A stretch of DNA of 64,000 nucleotides from Stenotrophomonas maltophilia (GTDB taxonomy: Bacteria > Pseudomonadota > Gammaproteobacteria > Xanthomonadales > Xanthomonadaceae). Positions 54,059 through 63,449 of the stretch are shown here, piece after piece. Both the position numbers and the translations under genes were made by a program. How positions within the stretch are numbered: the stretch's first letter is position 1; every line of letters begins with the position of its first letter. The notes beneath the pieces are model-generated. The model was not told the DNA's origin. It saw only the letters and a list, made by a program, of their open reading frames with translations, and did no database searches. The stretch is from contig NZ_CP033877.1 in NCBI RefSeq assembly GCF_006970445.1, forward strand, positions 690,750 through 754,749. The letters run 5' to 3'.

Positions 54059-56575
54059 ATGAGCATGCACGCGCGCCGTACGCGGCGCTGGACCGGCCTG
54101 GTCCTGTCGATGGGACTGCTGGCGGTGGCCCCGCTGGCCTGGGCAGCAGCGCCGCAGCCCACGGCCGCACAGGCCCAGGGCGTCAACGGCTACGAACTGC
54201 CCTCGGCGGCGTTGCAGGCGGTGGTCGATGCGCCGCGTGCGCCGTCGTTGTACCTGTCGCCACGCCGCGACGTGGCCGCGTTGATGCAGATGCCGTCGCT
54301 GCCGTCGATCCAGGTGGTGGCGCAGCCGGAACTGAAGCTGGCCGGCCTGCGCATCAACCCGCGCACGTTCTCCGACAGCCGCTTCAGCTTCGGCGAGAAG
54401 CTGTGGCTGATGAACGTGGCTGATGGCAAGGAACGGCCGATCAGCGGCCTGCCGGCCAAGCTGTCGATCGCCAGTGTGATGTGGTCGCCGGACCAGAAGT
54501 GGCTGGCCTTCAACCAGGTCGACGCCGCCAGCGGCGCCAACGAACTGTGGCTGGTGGACGTGGCCGGTGGCAGTGCCCGCCGCCTGGTTGCCGGCCTGAA
54601 CACGGTGATCGGCAGCGGTTACCAGTGGCTGCCGGACAGCCGCGGGCTGGTGGTGTTCACCCGCCCGGCCAACCTCGGCGCCGCCCCGGCCGCCGACGGC
54701 ATCCCGACTGGACCTGCGGTGCAGCAGACCAGCCAGGGTGGCGGCGTCGTGTCGATCCGCACCTACCAGGACCTGCTGAAGAACGAGGCCGACGCGCGCC
54801 AGTTCGATTACTACGCCACCACCCAGCCGCTGGAAGTCAGCCTGAATGGCACCACCCGCGCGATCGGCGCGGCCGGCATCTTCATGGGCTTCTCGGTGTC
54901 GCCGGATGGCCGCTTCGTGCTGCGCCAACCGGTGCAGCGTCCGTATTCCTACGTGGTGCCGGTGAGCAGCTTCCCGCGCCGCATCGAAGTGATCGACCGT
55001 GCCAGCGGCAAGCTGGTGCACACCGTGGCGGTGCGACCGCTGGTGGAAGGCCTGCCGACCGGCAACGATGCCGAAGTGACCGGCGTGCGTGACATCGGCT
55101 GGCGTGGTGATGCCGAAGCGACCCTGGTCTGGGCCGAAGCGCAGGATGGTGGCGACCCGAACAAGGACGCCAAGGTGCGCGATGCGGTGCTGATGCAGGC
55201 CGCGCCCTTCGACAAGCCGCCGGTGACGCTGGCCCAGCTTGGCAGCCGCCTGGCCGGCATCAGCTGGGGTCGCGGCGACCTGGCCCTGCTGACCGAATCC
55301 TGGTGGAAGACCCGCAGGACCAAGACCTGGCTGATCGCCCCGGACAACGCCAGCGCCGAACCGCGCCTGCTGTGGGACCGCGATGCGCAGGACCGCTATG
55401 CCGATCCGGGCCGGCCGCTGCTGGCCAGTGATGAGCGGGGCCGTTCGCTGCTGCAGACCAGCCCCGATGGCAGCAGCCTGTACCTGGCCGGTGCCGGCGC
55501 TTCGCCGGAAGGCGACCGTCCGTTCGTGGATCGCTTGGACATCGCCACGGGCAAGGCAACGCGCCTGTTCCACTCGCAGGCGCCGAGCTATTCGCTGCCG
55601 GTGGCATTGCTGGACAACCAGGGCAGTTCGCTGCTGCTGAGCCGCGAGAGCCCGGACGAGCCGGCCAACTTCTACGTGCAGTCGCTGGCCGATGCGGCCA
55701 CCCAGCCGCGCGCATTGACCCACTTCGCCCATCCATTGCCGCAGCTGAAGGGCGTGCAGAAGGAGCAGATCCGCTACAAGCGCAAGGACGGCGTCGACCT
55801 GACCGCGACCCTGCTGCTGCCGCCGGGGTACGACCCGAAGCGCGATGGTCCGCGTCCGCTGCTGATGTGGGCCTACCCGGGTGAGTTCAAGAGTGCGGCT
55901 GCAGCCAGCCAGGTGACTGATTCGCCGTACCGCTTCAACGCGGTCAGCTACTGGGGCCCGCAGGCGTTCCTGGCCAAGGGCTACGTGGTGCTGGCCAGCC
56001 CGTCGATGCCGATCATCGGTGAGGGCGACAAGGAGCCGAACGACACCTATATCGAACAGCTGGTGGCCAACGCGCAGGCGGCCGTGGATGAAGTGGTGCG
56101 CCGTGGCGTGACCGATCGCGATCACATCGCCATTGGCGGCCACTCCTACGGTGCATTCATGACGGCCAACCTGCTGGCACACACCCGCCTGTTCAAGGCC
56201 GGCATCGCACGCAGCGGCGCCTACAACCGCACGCTCACCCCGTTTGGTTTCCAGGCCGAGGAACGCAATTACTGGCAGGCGCAGGACGTCTACCAGAAGA
56301 TGGCGCCGTTCAACTACGCCGACAGGATCAAGGATCCGATCCTGTTCATCCACGGCGTGGACGACAACAACTCCGGCACCTTCCCGATCCAGAGCGAGCG
56401 CATGTTCGCCGCAGTGAAGGGCCTGGGCGGCACCGCGCGGCTGGTGATGCTGCCGAACGAATCGCACGCCTACCGCGCACGCGAATCGATCATGACCATG
56501 CTGGCCGAGAGCGAGCGCTGGCTGGAGCAGACCATCGGTCCGGCCGAGCAGAGCAAGGCGAAGAAGAAGCGCTGA
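54059..56575 (+). CDS. S9 family (prolyl oligopeptidase-type) serine peptidase
   Basis: An 838-residue exported peptidase. A signal peptide (about residues 1-32, ending PLAWAAA) is followed by a beta-propeller-like N-terminal region with WD40-style repeats (MWSPDQKWLAFNQVDAASGA, FSVSPDGRFVLRQPV) and a C-terminal alpha/beta hydrolase domain. The catalytic serine is in IGGHSYGAFMTANLLAH (about residue 697), with the aspartate in FIHGVDDNNSGTFP and the histidine in PNESHAYRARES. It resembles glutamyl-endopeptidase-like S9 enzymes. The ATG at 54059 precedes a proper signal sequence; the frame above is rejected. Confidence 0.92.
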   Translation: MSMHARRTRRWTGLVLSMGLLAVAPLAWAAAPQPTAAQAQGVNGYELPSAALQAVVDAPRAPSLYLSPRRDVAALMQMPSLPSIQVVAQPELKLAGLRINPRTFSDSRFSFGEKLWLMNVADGKERPISGLPAKLSIASVMWSPDQKWLAFNQVDAASGANELWLVDVAGGSARRLVAGLNTVIGSGYQWLPDSRGLVVFTRPANLGAAPAADGIPTGPAVQQTSQGGGVVSIRTYQDLLKNEADARQFDYYATTQPLEVSLNGTTRAIGAAGIFMGFSVSPDGRFVLRQPVQRPYSYVVPVSSFPRRIEVIDRASGKLVHTVAVRPLVEGLPTGNDAEVTGVRDIGWRGDAEATLVWAEAQDGGDPNKDAKVRDAVLMQAAPFDKPPVTLAQLGSRLAGISWGRGDLALLTESWWKTRRTKTWLIAPDNASAEPRLLWDRDAQDRYADPGRPLLASDERGRSLLQTSPDGSSLYLAGAGASPEGDRPFVDRLDIATGKATRLFHSQAPSYSLPVALLDNQGSSLLLSRESPDEPANFYVQSLADAATQPRALTHFAHPLPQLKGVQKEQIRYKRKDGVDLTATLLLPPGYDPKRDGPRPLLMWAYPGEFKSAAAASQVTDSPYRFNAVSYWGPQAFLAKGYVVLASPSMPIIGEGDKEPNDTYIEQLVANAQAAVDEVVRRGVTDRDHIAIGGHSYGAFMTANLLAHTRLFKAGIARSGAYNRTLTPFGFQAEERNYWQAQDVYQKMAPFNYADRIKDPILFIHGVDDNNSGTFPIQSERMFAAVKGLGGTARLVMLPNESHAYRARESIMTMLAESERWLEQTIGPAEQSKAKKKR

Positions 56576-56583
56576 CCGGACCC

Positions 56584-56612
56584 GGTAGTGCCGGCCGCTG
56601 GCCGGCACTACC
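56584..56612. repeat. Single SMAG palindrome
   Basis: A 29-base perfect palindrome-like unit, GGTAGTGCCGGCC ... GGCCGGCACTACC, eight bases after the peptidase stop. The single-copy form of SMAG. Confidence 0.88.
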
Positions 56613-56701
56613 AGATGAAACCATTTTTGCATCGCAGCACGACGCCCGATCTGGGATAGGCTTGGGGCCTGGATCCGTTGACCGAGGCCTGTGCGTCGCC
56701 G

Positions 56702-59413
56702 ATGAACGAGTACCGCAGCAGCATCGAGTTTGCTTCTCCCGATCTTCCGCTTCGCGATGACGTGCGCCGGCTCGGCGCACTGGTCGGTGACCTGCTGGTC
56801 GAACAGGTTTCGGCCGCCTTTCTCGACGATGTCGAGGATGTGCGCACCCGCGCCATTGCCCGCCGCGAGAACCAGGCGCCGCTGTCGGAGCTGGCCGAAG
56901 GGCTGGCCGGGCGCACGCCGCAGCAGGCCGAGACCATGGTGCGGGCCTTCAGCACCTACTTCCAGGTGGTCAACATCGCCGAGCGCGTGCATCGCATACG
57001 ACGCCGCCGTGACTACCAGCGTGCCGGCACCGCGGGGGCGCAGCCCGACGGCCTGCAGGATGCGCTGCAGCACCTGAAGACGCAGGGCGTGGGCCTGGAC
57101 GAGCTGGCGCAGTGGCTGCCCCGCATCGATATCGAACCGGTATTCACCGCGCATCCGACCGAAGCCGTGCGCCGCGCGCTGCTGGAGAAAGAGCAGCTGA
57201 TGGTGGCCAGCCTGGTCGACAACCTCGACGGCCAGCGCACGCCGGGGGAAGCGGCCGCCGATGCCGCGCGCTTCCGCATGGCGCTGACCGCGTCGTGGCA
57301 GACCACCGATTCCTCGCCGGTGCGGCCTACCGTCGATGACGAGCGCGAGCACGTCGGCTTCTATCTGGTGCAGGTGCTGTACCGGGTGATCCCGGTGCTG
57401 TACGAATCGCTGCAGCAGGCGCTGCGCGATACCTACGGCGAAGAACTGCCGCTGCCGCGCCTGCTGCGTTTTGGCACCTGGGTGGGCGGTGACATGGACG
57501 GCAACCCGAACGTGGATGCCCACACCATCCGCAATACGCTGGATGCGCAGCGGCAGGCGGTGCTGGGGCGTTACCAGAAGGAACTGCTTCAGCTGGCCAG
57601 CCTGCTCAGCCAGTCCACCGAGCGGGTGGGCGTGAGCGAGGCGCTGCAGGCGCGCGTGGCGCACTACCAGCAGCTGCTGCCGCAGGTGCAGTCGCGTCCG
57701 CGCCACGCCGACATGCCCTACCGCCTGCTCAACGACCGCATGCGCGCACGCCTGCAGGCCACGTTGGATGACGGCGAAGGCGCCTACGCCGGTCCGGACG
57801 AACTGATCGACGACCTGCAGTTGATCCTCGACAGCCTGCGCGCCAATCGCGGCGAACATGCCGGTGGCTTTGCCGTGCAACGCCTGCTGTGGCGGGTGAA
57901 GACGTTTGGCTTCCACCTGGCGCGGTTGGACGTGCGCCAGGAATCGAGCGTGCATGCGCGCGCGCTGGCCACGGTGCTGGGCGGCGACGCGGCGTGGGAC
58001 GGACTGGATGCCTTGGATCGCGCGCGCCTGCTGGCACCGCATGCCAGTGGCGAGGCGCTGTTGCCGAAGGGCGACGACGAAGGCAACCGGCGACTGGATG
58101 CCGTGTTCGCCGCACTGGCCGATGCCCGTGCGCGGCATGGCGGGGATGCACTGGGCAGCTACATCATCTCGATGGCACACGATCGCAGCGACGTGCTGGC
58201 GGTGCTGGCGCTGGCACGCCGTGGCGGCCTGGTGGAGGAGGGCGGTGCGGTGCCGCTGGACATCGCGCCGCTGTTCGAGACGGTGGATGATCTCAAGCGC
58301 GGCACCGCGACCCTGCGTGACCTGCTGGCCGACCCGATCTATCGCGCGCACCTGCAAGCACGCGACGACGTGCAGATGGTGATGCTGGGCTATTCGGACA
58401 GCAGCAAGGACGGTGGCATCGCCGCCTCGCGCTGGGGCCTGCAGCGTGCGCAGGTGGAACTGCTTGAGGTGGCGGCCGAGGCCGGCATCCGCCTGACCTT
58501 CTTCCATGGCCGTGGTGGTTCGATCAGCCGCGGTGGCGGCAAGACCACGCACGCGGTGGATGCGTCGCCGCGCGGCAGCATCGATGGCCGCCTGCGGGTG
58601 ACCGAGCAGGGCGAGGTGATCCACCGCAAGTACGGCATCCGTGCGCTGGCCCTGCGGTCGCTGGAACAGGCCACCGGTGCGGTGCTGCGCGCCAGCCTGC
58701 GCCCGCGCGCCGCCGAGCCCCGCGAGGACGACTGGCGGCCGGTGATGGACGCGGTGGCGTCTGCGAGCAGCGAGTTGTATCGCGCCTTCGTCGGCCAGGC
58801 AGGCTTCATGGACTACTTCCGCACTGCCACGCCGATCGACGTGATCGAGCGGATGACGCTGGGCTCGCGGCCGTCACGCCGGCTCGGCCAGGACGCGGCA
58901 CTGGGCAACCTGCGTGCGATTCCGTGGGTATTTGCCTGGAGCCAGGCACGCGCGGTGATTCCCGGCTGGTATGGCGTAGGCAGTGGCCTGCAGGCGGCGG
59001 TTGATGCCGGCCACGAACAGACCCTGCGCGATATGGCGCGAGACTGGCCGTTCTTCCGTACGTTCCTGGACGACATCGCGATGGTGCTGTCCAAGGGCGA
59101 TATCACCATCGCCGAGCAGTTCTCGTTGTTGTCGGGTGAACTGCACGGGCGCTTCTTCCCGCAGGTGCAGCGCGAACTGGAACTCACCCGGCACTGGCTG
59201 CTGGCATTGATGGACCAGAAGACGCTGCTGGACCACGATGCGCGATTGGCGCTGTCGATCCGCCTGCGCAATCCCTACGTCGATCCGATCAGCGTGCTGC
59301 AGGTGGACCTGCTGCAGCGCTGGCGGGCCAGCGGGCGCGAGGATGAGGACCTGCTGCGCGCGTTGGTGGCCTGCGTGAACGGTGTTTCGCAGGGCGTGCA
59401 GAACACCGGTTGA
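56702..59413 (+). CDS. ppc: Phosphoenolpyruvate carboxylase
   Basis: Fixes bicarbonate onto PEP to refill oxaloacetate. The 903-residue product has the catalytic [18 protein letters not shown] (His), [16 protein letters not shown], the second catalytic histidine in [16 protein letters not shown] (FHGRGG), [37 protein letters not shown] and the invariant C-terminal QNTG. A TTG 24 bases upstream could extend it, but the ATG at 56702 (MNEYRSS) fits. Monocistronic between two SMAG repeats. Confidence 0.97.
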   Translation: MNEYRSSIEFASPDLPLRDDVRRLGALVGDLLVEQVSAAFLDDVEDVRTRAIARRENQAPLSELAEGLAGRTPQQAETMVRAFSTYFQVVNIAERVHRIRRRRDYQRAGTAGAQPDGLQDALQHLKTQGVGLDELAQWLPRIDIEPVFTAHPTEAVRRALLEKEQLMVASLVDNLDGQRTPGEAAADAARFRMALTASWQTTDSSPVRPTVDDEREHVGFYLVQVLYRVIPVLYESLQQALRDTYGEELPLPRLLRFGTWVGGDMDGNPNVDAHTIRNTLDAQRQAVLGRYQKELLQLASLLSQSTERVGVSEALQARVAHYQQLLPQVQSRPRHADMPYRLLNDRMRARLQATLDDGEGAYAGPDELIDDLQLILDSLRANRGEHAGGFAVQRLLWRVKTFGFHLARLDVRQESSVHARALATVLGGDAAWDGLDALDRARLLAPHASGEALLPKGDDEGNRRLDAVFAALADARARHGGDALGSYIISMAHDRSDVLAVLALARRGGLVEEGGAVPLDIAPLFETVDDLKRGTATLRDLLADPIYRAHLQARDDVQMVMLGYSDSSKDGGIAASRWGLQRAQVELLEVAAEAGIRLTFFHGRGGSISRGGGKTTHAVDASPRGSIDGRLRVTEQGEVIHRKYGIRALALRSLEQATGAVLRASLRPRAAEPREDDWRPVMDAVASASSELYRAFVGQAGFMDYFRTATPIDVIERMTLGSRPSRRLGQDAALGNLRAIPWVFAWSQARAVIPGWYGVGSGLQAAVDAGHEQTLRDMARDWPFFRTFLDDIAMVLSKGDITIAEQFSLLSGELHGRFFPQVQRELELTRHWLLALMDQKTLLDHDARLALSIRLRNPYVDPISVLQVDLLQRWRASGREDEDLLRALVACVNGVSQGVQNTG

Positions 59414-59450
59414 TCCGCATCCGCCGGGCATGGCCCAGCGAATTCGAAAT

Positions 59451-59529
59451 GGTAGTGCCGGCCGCTGGCCGGCAACCTCATGATGTTCGGCAGCACGCGC
59501 GAGGTTGCCGGCCAGCGGCCGGCACTACC
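59451..59529. repeat. SMAG inverted dimer
   Basis: Head GGTAGTGCCGGCC at 59451 and mirror GGCCGGCACTACC ending at about 59529, 20-odd bases of spacer. Lies between the converging ppc and thioesterase genes. Confidence 0.88.
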
Positions 59530-59539
59530 GGGTTCACGC

Positions 59540-60046
59540 TCATTCCTCCGGCGACGGCGGGTTCGACGCCAGCAGTTCCAGATGGCGCTGTTCCATTTCC
59601 TGGCGCAGCTGGCGGCGGATCTGCGCCGCGGCCTGGCGGCGCTTCTCGTCGGACGTCGCCGGCTGCAATGGCGGGACCGGCGTCGGACGGCCTTCCTCAT
59701 CCACTGCCACCATGGTGAAGAAGCAGCTGTTGGCGTGGCGCACGCTGCGCTTGAGGATGTCCTCGGCCACCACCTTGATACCGATCTCCATCGACGAGGT
59801 GCCGGTGTAGTTCACCGAGGCCAGGAAGGTGACCAGCTCGCCCACCGCGATGGGCTGGCGGAACATCACCTGGTCCACCGACAGGGTGACCACGTAGCTG
59901 CCGGCGTAACGGCTGGCGCAGGCGTAGGCGACCTGGTCGAGCAGGCGCAGGACCGCGCCACCGTGGACCTTGCCGGAGAAATTGGCCATCTCCGGCGACA
60001 TCAGCACGGTCATGGACAGCTGGTGGGTTTTCAGTTCGGTCGACAT
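59540..60046 (-). CDS. Acyl-CoA thioesterase (YciA/BACH hotdog family)
   Basis: A 168-residue hotdog-fold enzyme releasing CoA from acyl-CoA. MSPEMANFSGKVHGGAVLRL is the N-terminal strand and active-site turn (Asn/Gly), then DQVAYACASRYAGSYVVTLS, VMFRQPIAVGELVTFLASVN and SSMEIGIKVVAEDILK. The C-terminal 45 residues are basic/acidic and helical beyond the family core. The upstream frame through a SMAG repeat is rejected in favour of ATG 60046. Confidence 0.92.
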   Translation of the reverse strand: MSTELKTHQLSMTVLMSPEMANFSGKVHGGAVLRLLDQVAYACASRYAGSYVVTLSVDQVMFRQPIAVGELVTFLASVNYTGTSSMEIGIKVVAEDILKRSVRHANSCFFTMVAVDEEGRPTPVPPLQPATSDEKRRQAAAQIRRQLRQEMEQRHLELLASNPPSPEE

Positions 60047-60068
60047 GCGGCGATTGTATCGGCAACCG

Positions 60069-60148
60069 GGTAGTGCCGGCCGCTGGCCGGCAGCCACGCG
60101 ACTGTTTCCGGAGGCCATGAAAAAGCCGGCCAGCGGCCGGCTCTACCA
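60069..60148. repeat. SMAG inverted dimer with a divergent arm
   Basis: GGTAGTGCCGGCCGCTGG at 60069 and a mirror unit reading AGCCGGCCAGCGGCCGGCT with CTACC tail ending at 60148. It lies between the stop of metK and the start of the thioesterase gene, both on the minus strand. Confidence 0.85.
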
Positions 60149-60154
60149 GAAGCA

Positions 60155-60178
60155 GAAGGGCCGCTTGCGCGGCCCTTC
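60155..60178 (-). terminator. Rho-independent terminator of metK
   Basis: Stem GAAGGGCCGC (60155-60164) / GCGGCCCTTC (60169-60178). On the minus strand the loop is GCAA and TGCTTCTGG follows. Eight bases beyond the metK stop. On the plus strand it is followed by GTGTTTCTT and so could also stop read-through from the other side. Confidence 0.82.
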
Positions 60179-60185
60179 GTGTTTC

Positions 60186-61397
60186 TTACTTCAGCTTCGC
60201 ATCGGCGCGCAGGGCGGCGGCGCGGTCGGTCTTCTCCCAGGAGAAGGCCGTGGCGTTGACGGTCTCGCCTTCGCCGTTGAGGTAGCTGAACTCCTTCGGC
60301 TTGCGGCCGAAGTGGCCATAGGCCGCGGTCTGCTGGTACATCGGGTGCACCAGGTCGAGCATCTTGATGATGCCGTACGGGCGCAGGTCGAAGTGCTTGC
60401 GGATCAGCTTCTCGATCTTGTCGTCGCTGATCTTGCCGGTGCCGAAGGTGGTGACCGAGATCGAGGTCGGCTCAGCCACGCCGATGGCGTAGGAGACCTG
60501 CACTTCGCAACGGTCGGCCAGGCCGGCGGCAACCACGTTCTTGGCGACGTAGCGGGCCGCGTAGGCTGCCGAACGGTCGACCTTGGACGGGTCCTTGCCG
60601 GAGAAGGCACCACCACCGTGACGGGCCCAGCCGCCGTAGGTGTCGACGATGATCTTGCGGCCGGTCAGGCCGCAGTCGCCCACCGGGCCGCCGATCTCGA
60701 ACTTGCCGGTCGGGTTGATGTGGAACTTGGTGCCCTTGTGCAGCCACTTGGCCGGCAGCACCGGCTTGATGATCTCTTCGCGGACGGCCTCGATGAGGTC
60801 CTTCTGCTTGATGCCCGGGGCGTGCTGGGTCGACAGGACCACGGCGTCGATGGCCGAAACCACGCCGTTTTCATAGCGCAGGGTGACCTGGCTCTTGGCG
60901 TCCGGGCGCAGCCACGACAGCGGCGAATTCTTCTTCTTGCGGATCTTGGCCTGCTGCTCGACCAGGCGGTGCGACAGGTGGATCGCGGCCGGCATGTAGC
61001 TGTCGGTTTCGTTGGTGGCATAGCCGAACATCAGGCCCTGGTCGCCAGCGCCCATTTCTTCCGGCTTCTTGCGATCCACGCCCTGGGCGATGTGCGGCGA
61101 CTGCTTGCCGATCAGGTTCAGCACGCCACAGGTGGCGCCGTCGAAGCCGACGTCGGAGCTGTCGTAGCCGATGTCCGTGATGACCTTGCGGGTCAGCGCT
61201 TCCAGGTCGATCCAGGCGCTGGTGGTGATTTCACCGGCCACGATGGCAACGCCGGTCTTGACCATGGTCTCGCAGGCCACGCGGGCGCGCTGGTCCTGGG
61301 TCAGGATCGCGTCCAGCACCGCATCGGAGATCTGGTCGGCAACCTTGTCCGGATGGCCTTCGGAGACCGACTCGGAGGTGAAGAGATAGCTGGACAT
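60186..61397 (-). CDS. metK: S-adenosylmethionine synthetase
   Basis: Makes SAM from methionine and ATP. The 403-residue product starts [20 protein letters not shown], has [12 protein letters not shown], the adenine/methionine motif [37 protein letters not shown] (with the P-loop-like GGAFSGKD just ahead), [10 protein letters not shown] and TAAYGHFGR near the C-terminus. Start at 61397; a longer frame would extend upstream with no family support. The 321 bases to the next gene carry no riboswitch I can recognise and one weak TATCAT at 61440-61445. Confidence 0.98.
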   Translation of the reverse strand: MSSYLFTSESVSEGHPDKVADQISDAVLDAILTQDQRARVACETMVKTGVAIVAGEITTSAWIDLEALTRKVITDIGYDSSDVGFDGATCGVLNLIGKQSPHIAQGVDRKKPEEMGAGDQGLMFGYATNETDSYMPAAIHLSHRLVEQQAKIRKKKNSPLSWLRPDAKSQVTLRYENGVVSAIDAVVLSTQHAPGIKQKDLIEAVREEIIKPVLPAKWLHKGTKFHINPTGKFEIGGPVGDCGLTGRKIIVDTYGGWARHGGGAFSGKDPSKVDRSAAYAARYVAKNVVAAGLADRCEVQVSYAIGVAEPTSISVTTFGTGKISDDKIEKLIRKHFDLRPYGIIKMLDLVHPMYQQTAAYGHFGRKPKEFSYLNGEGETVNATAFSWEKTDRAAALRADAKLK

Positions 61398-61718
61398 CAG
61401 GCGTAATATCCCTTGATTCGGATGGAAAGATGGGCGCGAATGATACACGGGGTGCGCCGCCTGTGCATTGTGAACCTGTACCGGTTGCCGGTGGTTAAGC
61501 CCGTGTAGGCCCGGCAGGGGCCGTCCGGCCGGGATTGGGGGCCAGCCTCGAGGCCCAGTGTTCTACCAGCGTGACAACAGACGGGACGGCTGCCGGCCCC
61601 GACCGCGCAGGCCACGACGCCGTCCGCCAGAGCGGCCAGCCGTCATCGTTCTGCCCCGAAACCGCCATCTGGCTGCCGCCTGCCGGGCGCAGGCTGTCGG
61701 CCAATCCGGCCGCCGGGT

Positions 61719-63449
61719 ATGAGTGGATCCGCCATGCAGGAACTCGAACAGCGTCTCCAGCAACGTTTCCCCGATTGGTTCCATGGCCGTCGTGGCCAAC
61801 TGGCGCGGCCGTTGCTGCGCAGCGTCGGCCGCTGGTCGCGCCTGGACCAGATCGAGGCCTTCCTGCAGCGCAGTTCAGGCCTGCGCGGCTTCGGTTTCGT
61901 CGCCGCCGGCCTGGAATTCATCGACGGCCAGTACCAGGTGGATCCGGCCGCGCTGGCGAAGATCCCGGCCACCGGCCGCCTGCTGATCGTCGCCAATCAC
62001 CCGTCCGGGGCGCTGGACGCTCTCGCACTGCTGGACGCGGTCGGCCGCATCCGTCGTGATGTGCGGATCGTGGCCAACGACCTGCTGGGGGCGATCGCGC
62101 CGCTGCAGGACCTGCTGCTGCCGGTGCGCATCCTCGGCGGCAAGGCGCAGCGCGGCAGCCTGCATGCCGTGGAGGAAGCATTGGCCGCCGAGCAGTGCGT
62201 GATCGTGTTCCCGGCCGGCGAGGTCTCGCGGCTGTCGCTGCGCGGCATCCGCGACGGCCGTTGGCAGCGGGGATTCGTCCGCTTTGCCCGCGCGGCCGGT
62301 GCGCCGGTGCTGCCGGTGCGGGTGGAAGCGCGCAATTCGGCGCTGTTCTATGGTGCCTCGACCCTGTTCAAGCCGGCCGGAACCGCGCTGCTGGCGCGCG
62401 AGATGTTCACCCGTCGTGGCCGCCCGCTGCGGCTGAGCATCGGTGAGCCGATGCAGCTGGGCAAGGGCGGCGACCCGGGCGCACAGCTGCTGGCCGTGCG
62501 CCGCGCGCTCTACGCGCTGGGCCGCAATGGCGCGGCCGGCAATGCCGCTGCCTTCGCAGGCCCCGAGCCACTGGCGTCCCCCGTGCCGCCTTCGCAGGTC
62601 GCTGCCGGCATTGCCGCGGCCACCCAGCTGGGCCAGACCGCCGATGGCAAGCAGATCCTGCTGGCGACCTGTACCGCCGATTCACCGCTGCTGCTGGAAC
62701 TGGGCCGCCTGCGCGAACTGACCTTCCGCCAGGTGGGCGAGGGCACAGGGCGCAGCCGCGACCTGGACGACTACGACCCGCAGTACGAACACATCGTGAT
62801 CTGGGATGCGGCGGCGCAGCGCATCGCCGGTGCCTACCGCATCATGCGCGGCGCCCAGGCCCTGGCCCGGCACGGCCTGTCCGGACTCTACAGCGCGTCG
62901 CTGTTCCGCTATTCCGATGATGCGATCACCCACATCGCCGAGGGCCTGGAGCTGGGCCGCAGCTTCGTGGTGCCCGACTACTGGGGCAGCCGCAGCCTGG
63001 ACTACCTGTGGCAGGGCATTGGTGCCTACCTGCAGTGCCGACCGGGCATCCGCTACCTGTTCGGCGCGGTGTCGATCAGCGCGGCCCTGCCACGCGATGC
63101 ACGCGAGCAGCTGGTGGCGTACTACCAGCGCTACTACAGCGGTAGCGCCGGCCTGGCCGAATCGAACCGCCCCTTCCAGTACTTCGCTGCGCCGCCGAGT
63201 TTCGGTGAGCTGGATGCAGGCGCAGCCTTCGATGTGCTCAAGGCCAACCTGGCCGCACTCGGCACCGGGGTGCCGACGCTGTACCGCCAGTACACCGATC
63301 TGTGCGAACCCGGCGGTGCGCGTTTCCTGGCTTTCGGTGTCGATCCGGATTTCAGTGATTCGATCGACGGCCTGATCGAAGTCGACCTGTGCGCGATCCG
63401 GCCGAACAAGCGCAAACGCTACCTGCGCGACGCGGGGACGCCGGCATGA
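61719..63449 (+). CDS. OlsF-like fusion: PlsC-type O-acyltransferase + OlsB-type N-acyltransferase
   Basis: A 576-residue fusion likely making ornithine lipids or related aminolipids. The N-terminal half is a lysophospholipid-acyltransferase domain with the HX4D motif in VANHPSGALDALALL (about residue 93), FPAGEVSRLSLRGIRDGRW and APVLPVRVEAR. The C-terminal half (about residues 310-576) is a GNAT-like acyl-ACP:ornithine N-acyltransferase (hemolysin-type): LRELTFRQVGEGTGRSRDLD, YDPQYEHIVIWD, RIAGAYRIMRG, ELGRSFVVPDYWGSRSLDYL, and YRQYTDLCEPGGARFLAFGV. An ATG five codons later is an alternative start. It overlaps the next gene in ATGA. Confidence 0.9.
   Translation: MSGSAMQELEQRLQQRFPDWFHGRRGQLARPLLRSVGRWSRLDQIEAFLQRSSGLRGFGFVAAGLEFIDGQYQVDPAALAKIPATGRLLIVANHPSGALDALALLDAVGRIRRDVRIVANDLLGAIAPLQDLLLPVRILGGKAQRGSLHAVEEALAAEQCVIVFPAGEVSRLSLRGIRDGRWQRGFVRFARAAGAPVLPVRVEARNSALFYGASTLFKPAGTALLAREMFTRRGRPLRLSIGEPMQLGKGGDPGAQLLAVRRALYALGRNGAAGNAAAFAGPEPLASPVPPSQVAAGIAAATQLGQTADGKQILLATCTADSPLLLELGRLRELTFRQVGEGTGRSRDLDDYDPQYEHIVIWDAAAQRIAGAYRIMRGAQALARHGLSGLYSASLFRYSDDAITHIAEGLELGRSFVVPDYWGSRSLDYLWQGIGAYLQCRPGIRYLFGAVSISAALPRDAREQLVAYYQRYYSGSAGLAESNRPFQYFAAPPSFGELDAGAAFDVLKANLAALGTGVPTLYRQYTDLCEPGGARFLAFGVDPDFSDSIDGLIEVDLCAIRPNKRKRYLRDAGTPA

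Noticed and set aside
53951..58624. A 1557-codon open frame on the minus strand
   Set aside because: It is antisense to the S9 peptidase and ppc genes; the frame stays open because of high GC and shows no family motif, only His/Arg/Gln-rich noise.
61398..61718. Possible SAM-responsive riboswitch in the metK leader
   Set aside because: No conserved SAM-I, SAM-II, SAM/SAH or SMK core could be found in either strand; only a weak TATCAT.
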